Shown: piece after piece, positions 23,761 through 34,121 of the stretch
Layout of the letters: the number at the start of each line of letters is the position of its first letter
How positions within the stretch are numbered: position 1 is the stretch's first letter
NCBI GenBank assembly: GCA_019096155.1
Contig: JAHCVI010000006.1
Span: 744,001 to 808,000, forward strand
Source of the DNA: Staphylotrichum longicolle
Taxonomy: Eukaryota; Ascomycota; Sordariomycetes; Sordariales; Chaetomiaceae
DNA length: 64,000 bases
Direction of reading: 5' to 3'
Notes under the pieces: model-generated
What the model was told of the DNA's origin: nothing
The model's database searches: none
Seen by the model: the letters and a program-made list of their open reading frames with translations, nothing else
Translations under genes and position numbers: made by a program

Positions 23761-24835
23761 ATGCCCAACCCAACGCACATGATCAAGCTCACGCTGCAGC
23801 GCACCGTCGTCTACATCGACCGGCTGCCGCTGTTTACGCGCCTGGTGATAGTGCTGGCCGTCGCGTGCGAGATTCTGGCGGTGCTGCCGTGGTGGGATGT
23901 CCGGGCGGCGGGGCGGCTGGAGCCGGATTTGATTGGGTTGTCGACGAGTATGTTTTCTTTCTCTCTCTTCCACTGGATGAGGACGGTGGCGTGGCGCCGG
24001 CCTACGAGGGATGGAAGCTAATGTGGTGGCTGGCAGTGCATCGGACGAACACCTACCCGTTTATCCACATGGATGTGATTCACTTGATTATTAATTTGCT
24101 GGGTGTCACGCCGATGCTGGAGCGGTTTGAGGCGGAGAATGGCACGCTCACGTCGATAGCGCTGTTTTTTGGGCGTGAGTACTTCTGGGAGCTGGGTTAG
24201 GGAAACTGGATGCTGACGAGGTGTAGCTCTGTCGACCTTCCCGGCATTGTTGTATGTTGGAGTGGAGAAACTGCTGCGGTCGAATACGTCGATCATGGGA
24301 GCTAGGTGAGCAATCCGCGAAGAAAGGATGAGGCAGGGTGCTGACGGCTACTCTGACGACAGTATCTGGGGCTTTCTCCTCCTCGGGGTTGAAGCTATCC
24401 GCCACCACAAGACCAGCCCGTATGTCATCATCAGCGGACGGCCGACCATCCCCACCTGGTCGGCGCCCATTGTAATGGTGCTCCTTGCCGCCATCTTGCT
24501 GCCCGGTTCTAGTGCCCTGGGGCACCTCTGCGGATTGGCCATTGGGTACATCTGTAGGCATCCATCCCCCACGCTGACTGCCACAAACGAACAACTGACA
24601 TCCGGTCACAGTCGGTCTGGGATACATCAAGTTCCTTGCGCCGCCGGAGTGGGCATTGCGGTGGATTGAGGGCAAGTTCAAGCTCCGGTCGTGGCTGCCA
24701 TACTACGTGAGCGTGGACCAGAAGGTGTATGGGCGGTTCGGCGCAGTGTTGCCGATGAGCAACCTGGGATCTGCGCCCGTTGTCGCCCCGGGGCTTGTTG
24801 GAAGCAACCAGAGGCTGGGGCCTGCGCCCGAGTAG
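23761..24835 (+). CDS. rbd2: Rhomboid intramembrane serine protease (Rbd2-type)
   Basis: Intramembrane protease of the Golgi/endosomal Rbd2 group, the type linked to SREBP processing in some fungi. Exons are 23761-23947, 24037-24174, 24227-24305, 24363-24553 and 24612-24835, giving 272 aa. Six hydrophobic segments are visible. NTYPFIHMDVIHLIINL matches the conserved L1/TM2 region, the catalytic Ser is in IMGASIWGF, and the catalytic His is in ALGHLCGLAIGYI. The C-terminal tail after APPEWALRWIEGKFK is cytosolic-type and Pro/Gly-rich. The catalytic Ser codon is split by intron 3 (AG|T). Confidence 0.9.
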
Positions 24836-25134
24836 TGGAGGGTGCTTTTCTTCTACATCTGACGCTCATGACTTATGTATACACTGTAATAGACGGTAAT
24901 GCTAGTACTTTCTTCTTGGCAGGCTGTCTTGGGTCCTCTGAAGCTGGGAGCTTGACTGATTGGCACGCTTACCATAACCGGTTAGCGCACCCGCGTTTCA
25001 TGCATCCCCAGCGCGCCACGACCCGCTGGGCACTTATCGCACGCGACTTCCCCTGATAATCATCCGAACACCGAACAGACAGCACAGCAGGCGTCACGAC
25101 TAGGAGCTTGAGGATATACAGCACTGCAGCCAAG

Positions 25135-27046
25135 ATGCCGCGATTGCTGGGTAAGTGTTGTCTTGGTTTCACTAGCCATTCTTTGAGCTGACTCGGTGCA
25201 GCCAGCGCTCTGCAGCTGCGGCGCGACCCGCGCATGCTGAAGCTGCCGCCGTACCTGTCGCTGCTGTGCATCCTCGCCGGCGTCGCCTGGCTCTTCCTCC
25301 TCCCGCTCGACCAATACTCGCGCCGCACCTACATTTCGGAAAACGCACTCCTTCCCGGCCAGGTGCACACCTACTTTGGTGGCAGCGACCAGAATGTGTT
25401 CCGGGCATACAAGCACGAAGCGAACGAGCTCGTCGGCAAGAGCAACGCCGAGTTCAACGACAAGCTCGAGCCCATCATCAAGGGCATCGGCCTCAAGACA
25501 GCCCGCCAAAACTTCACCTACCACGCTGCCGGACAAACCTTCTCGGGCGAGAACCTTTACGCCATCCTGCAGGCACCGCGCGGCGACGCAACCGAGGCCA
25601 TCGTGCTGGTTGCTGCTTGGGAGAACGTCAAGGGCGAGACCAACCGCAACGGCATCCCCCTCGCGCTGACGCTGCTGCGCTACTTTAAGCGCTGGTCGCT
25701 GTGGTCCAAGGACATTATCCTACTCATAACTCCGGACAGCATTGCCGGTCCACAAGCCTGGGTCGATGCTTACCATGACGCCCACGATCCCGCCCGCGTT
25801 TCCAGCTTGCCGCTCAAGTCCGGCTTGTTGCAGGGCGCCATCGCCATTGACTACGCTCAGGAGGGCCGCTTCGACAGCGTGCACATTGTGTACGACGGTG
25901 TCAACGGCCAGCTGCCCAACCTGGATCTAATCAACTCGATTGTCAACATTGCGGGCGGCCAGATGGGCATCGGCGTCGCGCTGCAGGAGATGTGGCACCA
26001 CGACAACGGATACCCCGACCGCCTGCGCACCATGCTGCGCGGCATGCTAAAGCAGGGACTCGGTTTGGCAAGCGGACCCCACAGCAGCTTTATCCCGTAC
26101 CATGTCGATGCCGTGACGCTGCGGCCGTTTGGCGAGGGGTGGCAGGACGAGATGGCCCTGGGCCGCGTGGTCGAGGGCTCGTTCCGCAGTCTCAACAACC
26201 TGCTTGAGCATTTGCACCAGAGTTTCTTCTTCTACCTGCTCATGCAGCGCGAGCGCTTCGTCAGCATCGGAACCTACCTGCCCAGCGCCATGGCCGTGGC
26301 CATCAACTTTACCATCATGGCCATCGCCCTGTGGGTGAAGAGCGGACAGCCGGCAGAAGTTACGACGCCAAAGAGCAAGACCGAGACGCCCGCCCCCGCC
26401 ACGGCCGAGCGCGACCTCTTCCTCCCCCTCGGCGTCGTAACCCTCATCCAGTCCCTCGCCATCATTCCCCTCTATCTCTTCAACCATGTCCCCGAAAGTG
26501 TAAGCCCCCTCTCCTCTCCCACACTGTTTTTCTTCCGGTTCTTTCTTCTCCTCACGCCCGCTAACAATATCCCAGGCCCTCACCCCGCTCTTCCTCGCCT
26601 TCACCCTCCTCAACACTCTCCTCCCGCCAACCCTCGCCCACCTCCTCGCCACCTCCAACACCACCCTGCAGCAGTATCACCTCATCCAATCCTTCTCCCT
26701 CCTCCTCCTCGGCATGTTCCTCTCCTCCCTCGCCACCCTCAACTTCTCCCTGGCCCTCATCACGGGCCTGCTCGCGGCACCGCTTTCCTTTGTCCGCCCT
26801 TACCGGTCGACCGCTGCCAAGGTGGCCGTGTCGGTCCTGCTCAACGCCGTCAGCCCCACCGCGGTGGTGCTCGCGGCCGCGGCATACTGGGGAACCGACG
26901 TGACGACCGTGCTGAGGGAGGCGGCCGTCGGGTGGCACGTGTGCGGGACGTACTCGCCGGTGGTGGTGTGGGGGTGTGGTGGCCCGCGTGGGTGGCCGGC
27001 GGAGTGGTGGTGTTGGGGGCAGGGGGGAGGAGAAGGGGAAGGTTAA
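25135..27046 (+). CDS. gaa1: GPI transamidase component Gaa1 (C-terminal frame disturbed)
   Basis: ER-membrane subunit of the GPI-anchor transamidase. Exons are 25135-25150 (16 nt), 25202-26499 and 26576-27046, giving 594 aa as read. It shows one N-terminal membrane segment (YLSLLCILAGVAWLFLLPL), the large luminal M28-peptidase-like domain (about residues 60-350: ENLYAILQAPRG, LVAAWENVKGE, KDIILLITPD, AWVDAYHD), then a cluster of C-terminal membrane helices. After VVVWG the frame gives a Gly/Trp-rich tail. The next frame reads VWWPAWVAGGVVVLG, which looks like the normal final helix. A one-base loss in the G run at 26970-26974 would explain this. Confidence 0.9.
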
Positions 27047-27285
27047 GAGTGCATGACGGATAGGGAGGGGATGAATGGTGGGAAAGGGATGGAAAAGGTG
27101 TATAGCATAGCCAGGTTTTGGTTTGAAGCGGTGGGACGGTACGGGGATGTGATAGATACCCACGGCATGCACAGTAGCACTAGATTTGATGGTCTTAGAC
27201 GCCAGGGTAGCGTTGATCGAGCAGACCGGGGATTGCCCGGCTGTCATTCACAGATGGGTGTTCTATTATCACACAGACACATAAT

Positions 27286-28484
27286 CTACGCCGCCCACAC
27301 GTCCTGCCCCACGTTCTCGATCCAGTTGCCCAGCTGGTTGACGCTCGAGTCCCACTCGGTCAGCCGCTGGCGCATGTTGCCGATCTGCGTCATGTCCAGC
27401 ACCTTGGGCTGCACCCAGTTGATGTGCGCCACCTCGTCGACCTGGTCGATGGTGCCGCGCAGCAGGCCCAGGCTGAGCGCCTTCATGATGAGGTGCTCGA
27501 TCTCGTCGGGCCGCACCTTTGTCTCGGCGGCGATGGTGGCAAACGTCATGGCGCGGTCGTGCGGCGGCCGCCGGAACACGGCCTCGGTCAGCGCCGCCAG
27601 GTAGATCTTCTCGCGCAGCCCCCGGCCGTGCGCCGCGAGCAGCGGGTTCGAGTCGATGTGGTCCGAGAGCACGTCGTACGCCGCCAGGTCGCCGCGGTTG
27701 AAGGCGAAGAGCAGCTCGCGCAGCCACTTGTCGCTCTCGCGCTCCGACAGCGCGTCCAGGATCGGGTGCAGCAGCAGCTCGCCAAAGTTGTAGATGCTCG
27801 TGCTGACCAGCGCCGCGATGGACAGGTCGTACGCCCGGTTGCGCCGCTCGGCGGGCGAGAGCGACTTGATGTCGATGCAGGCCAGGTACAGTAGCGCCGT
27901 GCGGTAGTAGGAGCCGAAGTCGGCCTTGGTCTTGTAGTAGTCGGCGTTGGCGCCGTAGAAGGCCGCGTGCACGATCGTCTCGACCGAGTCGAAGCCCTCC
28001 AGCACCCGCTCCGCCCGGTCCAGGTCTTTCCGCGCGCCGTCGAGATCCGCCAGGTCGAGCTTCACGCGCGCCACGGCGATCGTGGCGAACACGAGCGCGT
28101 CCTGTGAGTCTTCGTTGTCCACCTTCTTGACGACCGCCTCCATGAATGAGAGGCGTTCCCGGTTGTCTGCCGAGGTTAGAACAAGTAGCCTTGGAGGCTC
28201 TGAACAGGTAACCCACCTCTACATTGTGTGGCGGCCTTCAACGCGAGGTCGACGAGCTTGAGCTGGTTGATCTTGTCGGCAAACTTGAGCACAAACACCT
28301 TGTAGAACTGTAAGCGCTGCGGCGCGCTGCCCGGGTGGTTGAAGAACTCGATCAGCTGGTTGGTGAGCTGGTGCCACAGCTTGCGTTCCCATAGCGTCTC
28401 AAACTCGAGCACGAGCGGCTGCAGCTCCTCGGGGGCGCTGTCCCGCTGGTCGGCGAGGAAGTCGGGGATGGTGTCGACGTTCAT
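27286..28484 (-). CDS. rpn9: 26S proteasome regulatory lid subunit Rpn9 (PSMD13)
   Basis: Structural lid subunit of the 19S regulatory particle. Exons are 28484-28217 and 28166-27286, giving 382 aa (yeast Rpn9 is 393). The N-terminal helical repeats contain FLADQRDSAPEELQPLVLEF and LWERKLWHQLTNQL. A PCI domain occupies about residues 195-350 (FGELLLHPILDALS, LREKIYLAALTEAVF, RAMTFATIAAETKV, HLIMKALSLGLLRGTIDQV). The C-terminal helix ends in NWIENVGQDVWAA. It is transcribed divergently from the complex I gene across 467 bp. Confidence 0.95.
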
Positions 28485-28775
28485 GGTGACGCCGACGGTG
28501 TGGAAGAGGTGCGGGGGTGGGTTTTGGACGATATCGTGCAGATATCGGACCGTTGTTTTTGCGACAGAGTCAGGCCTGTGGTCGTCGATGTGTCTAGTGA
28601 GGTTGAGAATCGGGAGTGCGAGTTGGGTTGGGTCAGGTAGGTGATGGGTTGGTTGTGGAAGGCAGAGCTGCTGCAGCCCGCCAGCTCCCACTGCCACTTG
28701 ACGCGGCAAGGGCAGCCTGCTGCCAAACGGTACGTACTGCTGCCGCTGGCCTGTGCTCGCTGCCTTGCCTCGCGG

Positions 28776-28795
28776 ATTTGACCCCACGTGATTGG
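28776..28795 (-). promoter_or_regulatory. CCAAT box abutting an E-box, also fitting the HapX consensus
   Basis: On the minus strand CCAAT is immediately followed by CACGTG. After 12 bases from the CCAAT comes AAT, which satisfies CSAAT-N12-RWT. It lies in the 467-bp divergent promoter, about 160 bp from the complex I start and about 290 bp from the rpn9 start. CACGTG is the core of bHLH factors such as Cbf1. Occupancy is inferred only. Confidence 0.4.
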
Positions 28796-28951
28796 TCAAT
28801 CACCTACGCCTGTTCTCCCGGACGGCCAGAAGTGGGTCGGGAGCTTCCCGCCAGGTCGAATTGACGGATTGAAGCTCGCAGCCTCCGTCAACGTCAATTG
28901 ACTGCTGCGTCGCTGCCCACCCTGGGATTCCAACATCCACCACCAGCCACA

Positions 28952-30466
28952 ATGGCCTCTCTGCCGACCGCCGTGCGGTCGACGGCCCCCAAGATCGCGA
29001 AGAGCGCCCTGCACATGCAGCGCCGGGCCATTTCCGACGTCCACATCACCCGCACCGGCAAGCCTCTCATCCGCACCACCGGCGGCCGGTCCGTCCCCCT
29101 CCCCCCGCCTCCGGAATCCTGCTGATGAAGCCCGTCTCTAGCTCCTCCCTCGGCGAGCACACCGCGACCGTCTTTGGCGCCACCGGCCAGCTCGGCCGCT
29201 ACATCGTCAACCGCCTAGGTGCGACTATCCGCCCCGAGGCAATTTCGACGCTCGACTGACACACTTCCTGCAGCGCGACAAGGATGCACCGTCATTGTGC
29301 CGTATCGCGAGGAGATGGCCAAGCGCCATCTCAAGGTTTCGGGCGATCTGGGCCGGGTTGTGTTCATTGTGAGAGGCCCCGGACAGCTTGGGGAGGGACT
29401 CGTTGCTAAGTGGGAGCCAGGAATACGACTTGCACAACACCCAATCGATCGAGGAGAGCGTCAGGCACTCGGACGTCGTCTACAACCTGATCGGCCGGAA
29501 CTACCCCACCAAGTGAGTTGGGGCCCGGGTGAAGGGGTTGATGGCCACGGGCTGACAGTGCTAGGAACTTCTCCCTCGCGGATGTGCACATCGAGGGCAC
29601 CGAGCGGATCGCCGAGGCCGTTGCCAAGTATGACGTTGACCGGTACATCCACGTCTCGTCGTACAATGCGGACCCCAACTCGGCTTCCGAGTTCTTTGCG
29701 ACCAAGGTAGCCCAGACCCCTGCCTGCCCGCGCACTCGACCAAACCACTAACTCAGCCTGCAGGGCCATGCCGAGCGGGTGGCGCGGGAAGTCTTCCCCG
29801 AGACCACCATTGTCAGGCCGGCGCCCATCTTCGGTTTCGAGGACAACCTGCTGCTGAAGCTCGCCAGCGTCGTCAACCTCTTCACGGCGAACAACATGCA
29901 GGAGAGGTACTGGCCCGTGCACGTATGTACTCCTCGGTTACTCGTTTCAGGCAACGCAAGTACTCACCGAAACAGGTCGTCGATGTTGGTGAGGCTCTCG
30001 AGAAGATTCTGTACGACGACAAGACGGCGTCCCAGACCTTCGAGCTGTACGGCCCCAAGAACTACTCGACGGCCGAGATCGCCGAGCTGGTCGACCGGGA
30101 AATCTTCAAGCGCCGCCGCCATATCAACGTGCCCAAGCGGATCCTGAAGCCGGCCGCCGGCCTGCTCAACCGCCTGCTCTGGTGGGATATCATGTCGGCC
30201 GACCAGGTCGAGCGCGAGTTCCACGACCAGGTCATTGACGAGACGGCCAAGACGTTCAAGGACCTGGGCATCGAGCCCAGCGACATCAGCAAGTGGACCT
30301 ATCACTACCTGGTACGCATCGACCTCCATCCCCCGTGCTTGCTGAGATGTGGCTGACCCCCGGACAGAAAGGTGCCCGTAACTCGACATACTACGACCTG
30401 CCGCCCGCGACGGAGAAGGAGATGCGGGAAGAGAAGAAGTACATCCATGTGCTTGACGACCAGTAA
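28952..30466 (+). CDS. nuo40: NADH:ubiquinone oxidoreductase 40-kDa subunit (NDUFA9 homologue)
   Basis: Accessory, NADPH-binding subunit of mitochondrial complex I with an SDR-like fold. Exons are 28952-29088, 29142-29218, 29274-29368, 29421-29512, 29565-29706, 29764-29922, 29976-30311 and 30368-30466, giving 378 aa. An Arg/Ser-rich presequence (MASLPTAVRSTAPKIAKSA) is followed by the dinucleotide motif TVFGATGQLGRYIVNRL, DVVYNLIGRNYPTKNFS, DRYIHVSSYNADPNS, TIVRPAPIFGFEDNLL and FELYGPKNYSTAEIAELV. The C-terminus ends in KKYIHVLDDQ. All eight exons join in frame. It shares a short divergent promoter with rpn9. Confidence 0.94.
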
Positions 30467-30758
30467 AAAGGGGCGTTGGGTGGGGATGGACAGGCTGCAG
30501 ACTGGACACTGTAGAGTGTATATACCGGTGTAACTAGACGTTATTTCCTTGAATCGACAGTTCCAGAAAAGAGTTCCGTTTTGAGGCTGTGTTGAATGTG
30601 TAGATGGTAAACTACGAAACCTGGCGTTGTGGCAGCAAAAAGCCGAGACTTGCTCAATCGTCTCGTCAAAAAACCCACTCAAAATTTACTGGCCCCTCAC
30701 TCACACCAACTTGCATGACATTCACAACCCCTCCATCGTTTTACTCGCGAAACCCAAA

Positions 30759-31926
30759 ATGACCCACCACGAAAGTGACGACGAAGAGCTGTAAGTCCAA
30801 GTCATTTCTTCTGTCTCCAGAATTTGGAAAAAGTATACTGATCATTTCCCCAGCTCGCTCTCGTCCTCCACCCTCGATGCCCTGAAGCAGTTCTACGCCG
30901 AGCGCGATGAGCGCGCCGAGCAGTTCGCCAAGCTGCAGGCCCAGGCCGAGGAGCAGCATGCCGGCCAGGCCGCGAAGCCCTTATCGATGGAGGCGTTTGG
31001 CGAGGACTGGAACGAGAGTCAGTTTTGGGTGAGTTTTGGTTGTTGCTCTCTTGTGGTTGTGTGAGGCCCGGGTTGGGCTGCATTGCTGGAGTGGGCTGTG
31101 TCTCTGGGGTGATGCTGGGTTGGCTGCTGGAATAGGGCTGATGGAAAGGTTGTGTGCAGTACTCGGATGAGACGGCCTCGTTGCTGGCGAGGGAGCTGCT
31201 GGATGGCGCCACTGCCGATATGACGGTTGCAGTGGTGTCCGCGCCGAGTGTGTTTGTGGCGCTGAAGAATATCTTGGTACGTCTCTTCTCCCTTCCTCTC
31301 GTCGAGCGAAGGACAAGTGCTAACCTTTTTGTGTTGTTCTAGAATGCCGCCGCACCCGAAACTCCAAAGCCCAAGCTTGTCCTCCTCGAGCACGACAACC
31401 GCTTCGCTGTCTTTCCCGAGTTTGTCTTTTACGACTTTGCTCAGCCCCTGAAGCTGCCTGGTACGCTCTCTCCTTGCCCCTCTTGCAACTGAAGGAGAGA
31501 GCCTAACCTCTTGAAAAGCCAACCTCAAAGGCACCTGCGACCGCATCATCTGCGACCCGCCTTTCCTCAGCGAAGACTGTCAGACCAAAGGTAGCCATTC
31601 CTCCCCCTCTCACCCCTCTCACCACATCTCGCCCACCCAACATCGACTAATCTAACCTCAAACCTCCAACAGCGGCCCTCACAGTCCGCTGGCTCTCCAA
31701 ACCATCACCACCCTCACCATCTACCCAACAGCAACAAAAGCAACAGCCACGCCTGATCGTCTGCACCGGCGAGCGCATGGAGCCCATCATCCTCCGCCTC
31801 TACCGCTCGTTCGGCGTACGCACGACCGACTACGACCCCGTGCACGCGCGGGGGCTGAGCAACGAGTTCTACTGCTACGCCAACTTTGAGTCCGGGGCGG
31901 GGAGCTGGGGGTGGCGGGCTCGGTAG
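30759..31926 (+). CDS. efm5: eEF1A lysine methyltransferase Efm5 (EEF1AKMT1/N6AMT2 family)
   Basis: SAM-dependent methyltransferase that modifies translation elongation factor eEF1A (Lys-79 in yeast). Exons are 30759-30790, 30854-31028, 31160-31276, 31343-31460, 31519-31590 and 31673-31926, giving 255 aa. Family features are LSSSTLDALKQFYAERDE, EDWNESQFWYSDETASLLA, VVSAPSVFVALKN, LLEHDNRFAVF...FVFYDF, the catalytic-type IICDPPFLSEDC, and ICTGERMEPIILRLY with the terminal LSNEFYCYANFE. The DPPF motif belongs to the N6-adenine-like class of methyltransferases that act on Lys here. A Gln/Pro-rich insert (about residues 180-200) is fungal-type low complexity. Confidence 0.92.
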
Positions 31927-32556
31927 TTACTTGAAGGGGATGAGGGTAGAAGATCATGGGCAGGGATGCATGGAGACGAGGGGCTGTGGTTCGATGTTGG
32001 GTGGAGAGGAAGGGGGAGGAGGGGGTGGTGACTTTAACTGACTTTGATGGGAGGAAGCGGATACCTTATGCAGGGGGCGAGATGTCTGAAAGCAAGCTGG
32101 ATGGGGCTGGCCGGCCTGTGGTTGGGAACTTGCTTCTGCGGATACATGTTGTACCTCTCCGGCGAGCCCTCTCTCGTTCCTTCGAGCCTGTGTGCTTAGG
32201 ACGGATTGGTCATCTCGAACTGGCATGACTTCTTGAAAGACGTATGATGCGCCGACTCGTGGACGCCGGTGATTATTGATGTGTTTGTGCCAACCTCAGG
32301 GGTGAGAGAGAAAATCGCATCTGCGGCATCCCAGAATGTCGCTGTTCCCCATGATGCAGTGGTGATAGGCCAAAGCTTCAATGCCGACCGTTTTGGGCGG
32401 CTCCGGTTAGAGCCCGGCAGAGAGATCTCGCATATAGCCCTGTATTCAGGTAGTTTTCTGTCTTCCATTACCGTGGGCATAGCATTGAGACTTCTTTTCT
32501 GACTGTGCATCCTTAAAGTTTGAAACCAGCATGGGAATTGGCAAAAGCAAAAGAAT
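31927..32556. other. Intergenic, no gene seen
   Basis: 630 bp between efm5 and the tRNA-Ser gene. Small open frames have no features. Probably holds the efm5 3' UTR and tRNA terminator sequence. Confidence 0.5.
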
Positions 32557-32651
32557 CGACAACTACAAGATTCGAACTTGTGAGGGCGAACCCAACAGAT
32601 AGCGAATGAGAGAATTCAAGTCTGTCGCCTTAACCACTCGGCCAAGTTGTC
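32557..32651 (-). tRNA. tRNA-Ser(UGA) with a 14-nt intron
   Basis: Minus-strand cloverleaf with a 7-bp acceptor stem (GACAACT/AGTTGTC) and discriminator G. The D-arm contains GGCCGAGTGGTTAAGGC. The anticodon stem is CAGA/TCTG around loop CTTGAA-A, with anticodon TGA at 32618-32616. The long variable arm (TGGG-TTCG-CCC) is typical of serine tRNAs, and the T-arm is ACAAG-TTCGAAT-CTTGT. A 14-nt intron (32614-32601) lies at the canonical position 37/38, one base 3' of the anticodon. The TTCGAAT element also provides the internal B box. Confidence 0.95.
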
Positions 32652-33177
32652 GGATTACGTGATTTCACAGGCCCACTCAGAATTGGGACTTATGAACGCA
32701 GCGACGGTTAGCGTTTTGTGGTGGGGCGCGAATCGTCGAGGATGTGGCGGCGCACAGGATGAGAGGCGGTGCTGTGGCGCTGCTACACAAAGCGTGTTGC
32801 TGAAGAGTACCGGTCCGCGGGAGTGCCACGATGTTGAGGTCTTAGCGAAATGCCTGGATTCTCGGTTCAAGTGTCTTCTAGGTCACAAGGGATTCTGTGC
32901 TGCTGGTTCATCGTCTTGATGGCGACGGTCTGACCTCCATATTCCTCCGTTGACATGCCTGGCCCTGCGCCCTCTCTTCTGGCTGGACGACGCCTGCTCA
33001 AGCAGAGGATTGCCCTTCCCAGTGCAACCAAAACCCCGCCGGCCTGGAGGAATCGCTCGGGCCGCGGCCGGGGGGCTATGTGATGCACGGTGTTCTCTTC
33101 TCGAGTCCTCTCAGCACATGAAGCTGAGCCAGGCAACCTGAATGAGTCGAGTCTTGATCCTTCGGTGTCAACCTTAA
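32652..33177. other. Intergenic, no gene seen
   Basis: About 525 bp between the tRNA-Ser gene and the Rsa3-like gene. No conserved frame or RNA structure was recognised. Confidence 0.5.
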
Positions 33178-33414
33178 TCAAGGCTTTGTGGCGGGCCGGG
33201 CGGCGGCCGTGACAATCCTTCTCTGCTCCTCAGGCGAGAACATTGCTGTCCCTTGCTGCAGAGCGCTCACGAGGATCTGGAGAGCGTCGTTTTTGAAGTC
33301 GTCGGCAGCACGCACCTTGTCGAGGTCCTCGGCAAACTCTGTCGTGGCTCGCTGCAGGTAATACGACGTGAACTCGGCGGCGACCTTTGGATCAGGCTTT
33401 TGCGGAGGGGTCAT
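33178..33414 (-). CDS. Small protein with an Rsa3-like ribosome-assembly domain
   Basis: 78-aa single-exon protein. The core (FTSYYLQRATTEFAEDLDKV...ADDFKNDALQILVSALQQG...MFSPEEQRRIV) resembles the domain of ribosome assembly protein 3, which acts in early 60S maturation in the nucleolus. This is from recall of the family pattern, not a search. Yeast Rsa3 has a long acidic N-terminal part that is absent here, so this is either a minimal ortholog or a model missing an upstream exon. The ACAG just before the ATG could be an acceptor of a 5' UTR intron. The sequence looks real (amphipathic helices, good start context, no low complexity). Confidence 0.6.
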   Translation of the reverse strand: MTPPQKPDPKVAAEFTSYYLQRATTEFAEDLDKVRAADDFKNDALQILVSALQQGTAMFSPEEQRRIVTAAARPATKP

Positions 33415-34121
33415 TTTGACTGTGAGTGTTGACGGTCTGAGCTGAAGGTGCCGTGGGTTTACTGGCTCATTACTGTCACGACGAGATGAGTGGTGGTGAT
33501 GTCGGAGAAACCGAGCTGAAAAAGTGAGATGCCTGGAAGGACTTCATTAAGACCCACATTTTTACCCCACTGGGCCTCTTCATCCGCTGTCAGTCTTTTG
33601 GCAGTTCAGCGCCCTCTCAATTCTGACAAGCCAAGAGATGGCATTCTCTGGGGGTTGCATCCATTGTCCCCTATTGCACAACTTGTGTACTAGCGATTGT
33701 TTAATTGCGTGGCAGAGTAAGCCGGGCATTTGACCATCCGCTGAGTGACGGGTGGACAAGAAACCTTGGGACCGACCACAGACAGCTTCCGGTCGTCCTC
33801 TCAGCCGGGGCATCTGCCGTATTCCGCAAAGCAATGCGATTGGCCAGCCGCTGTGACAGGGCGACAGGGCTGTTGTGTGTTGCGCCTCCCTGATCCAGGG
33901 TTGCACAGATACTGAATGCGAAATACGCTGAGATCAACATTCAGATGAATTAGTTATAAATCAGGAATATCTGCTCGAGATGTTGTGCTCAACAAAGATG
34001 ACCAAATCGCATTCCTGTCTTCCACCTTCTGAATCCCCAATGTTCTCCGACTTGCCAGGCTAAGATTTCACTTACACCACTTATCCGGCTTACACGACAA
34101 CCGCCCCCAGACGTCGTCAAA
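33415..34121. other. Divergent intergenic region
   Basis: About 700 bp between the Rsa3-like and RTA1-like start codons; should hold both promoters. Nothing else recognised. Confidence 0.5.
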
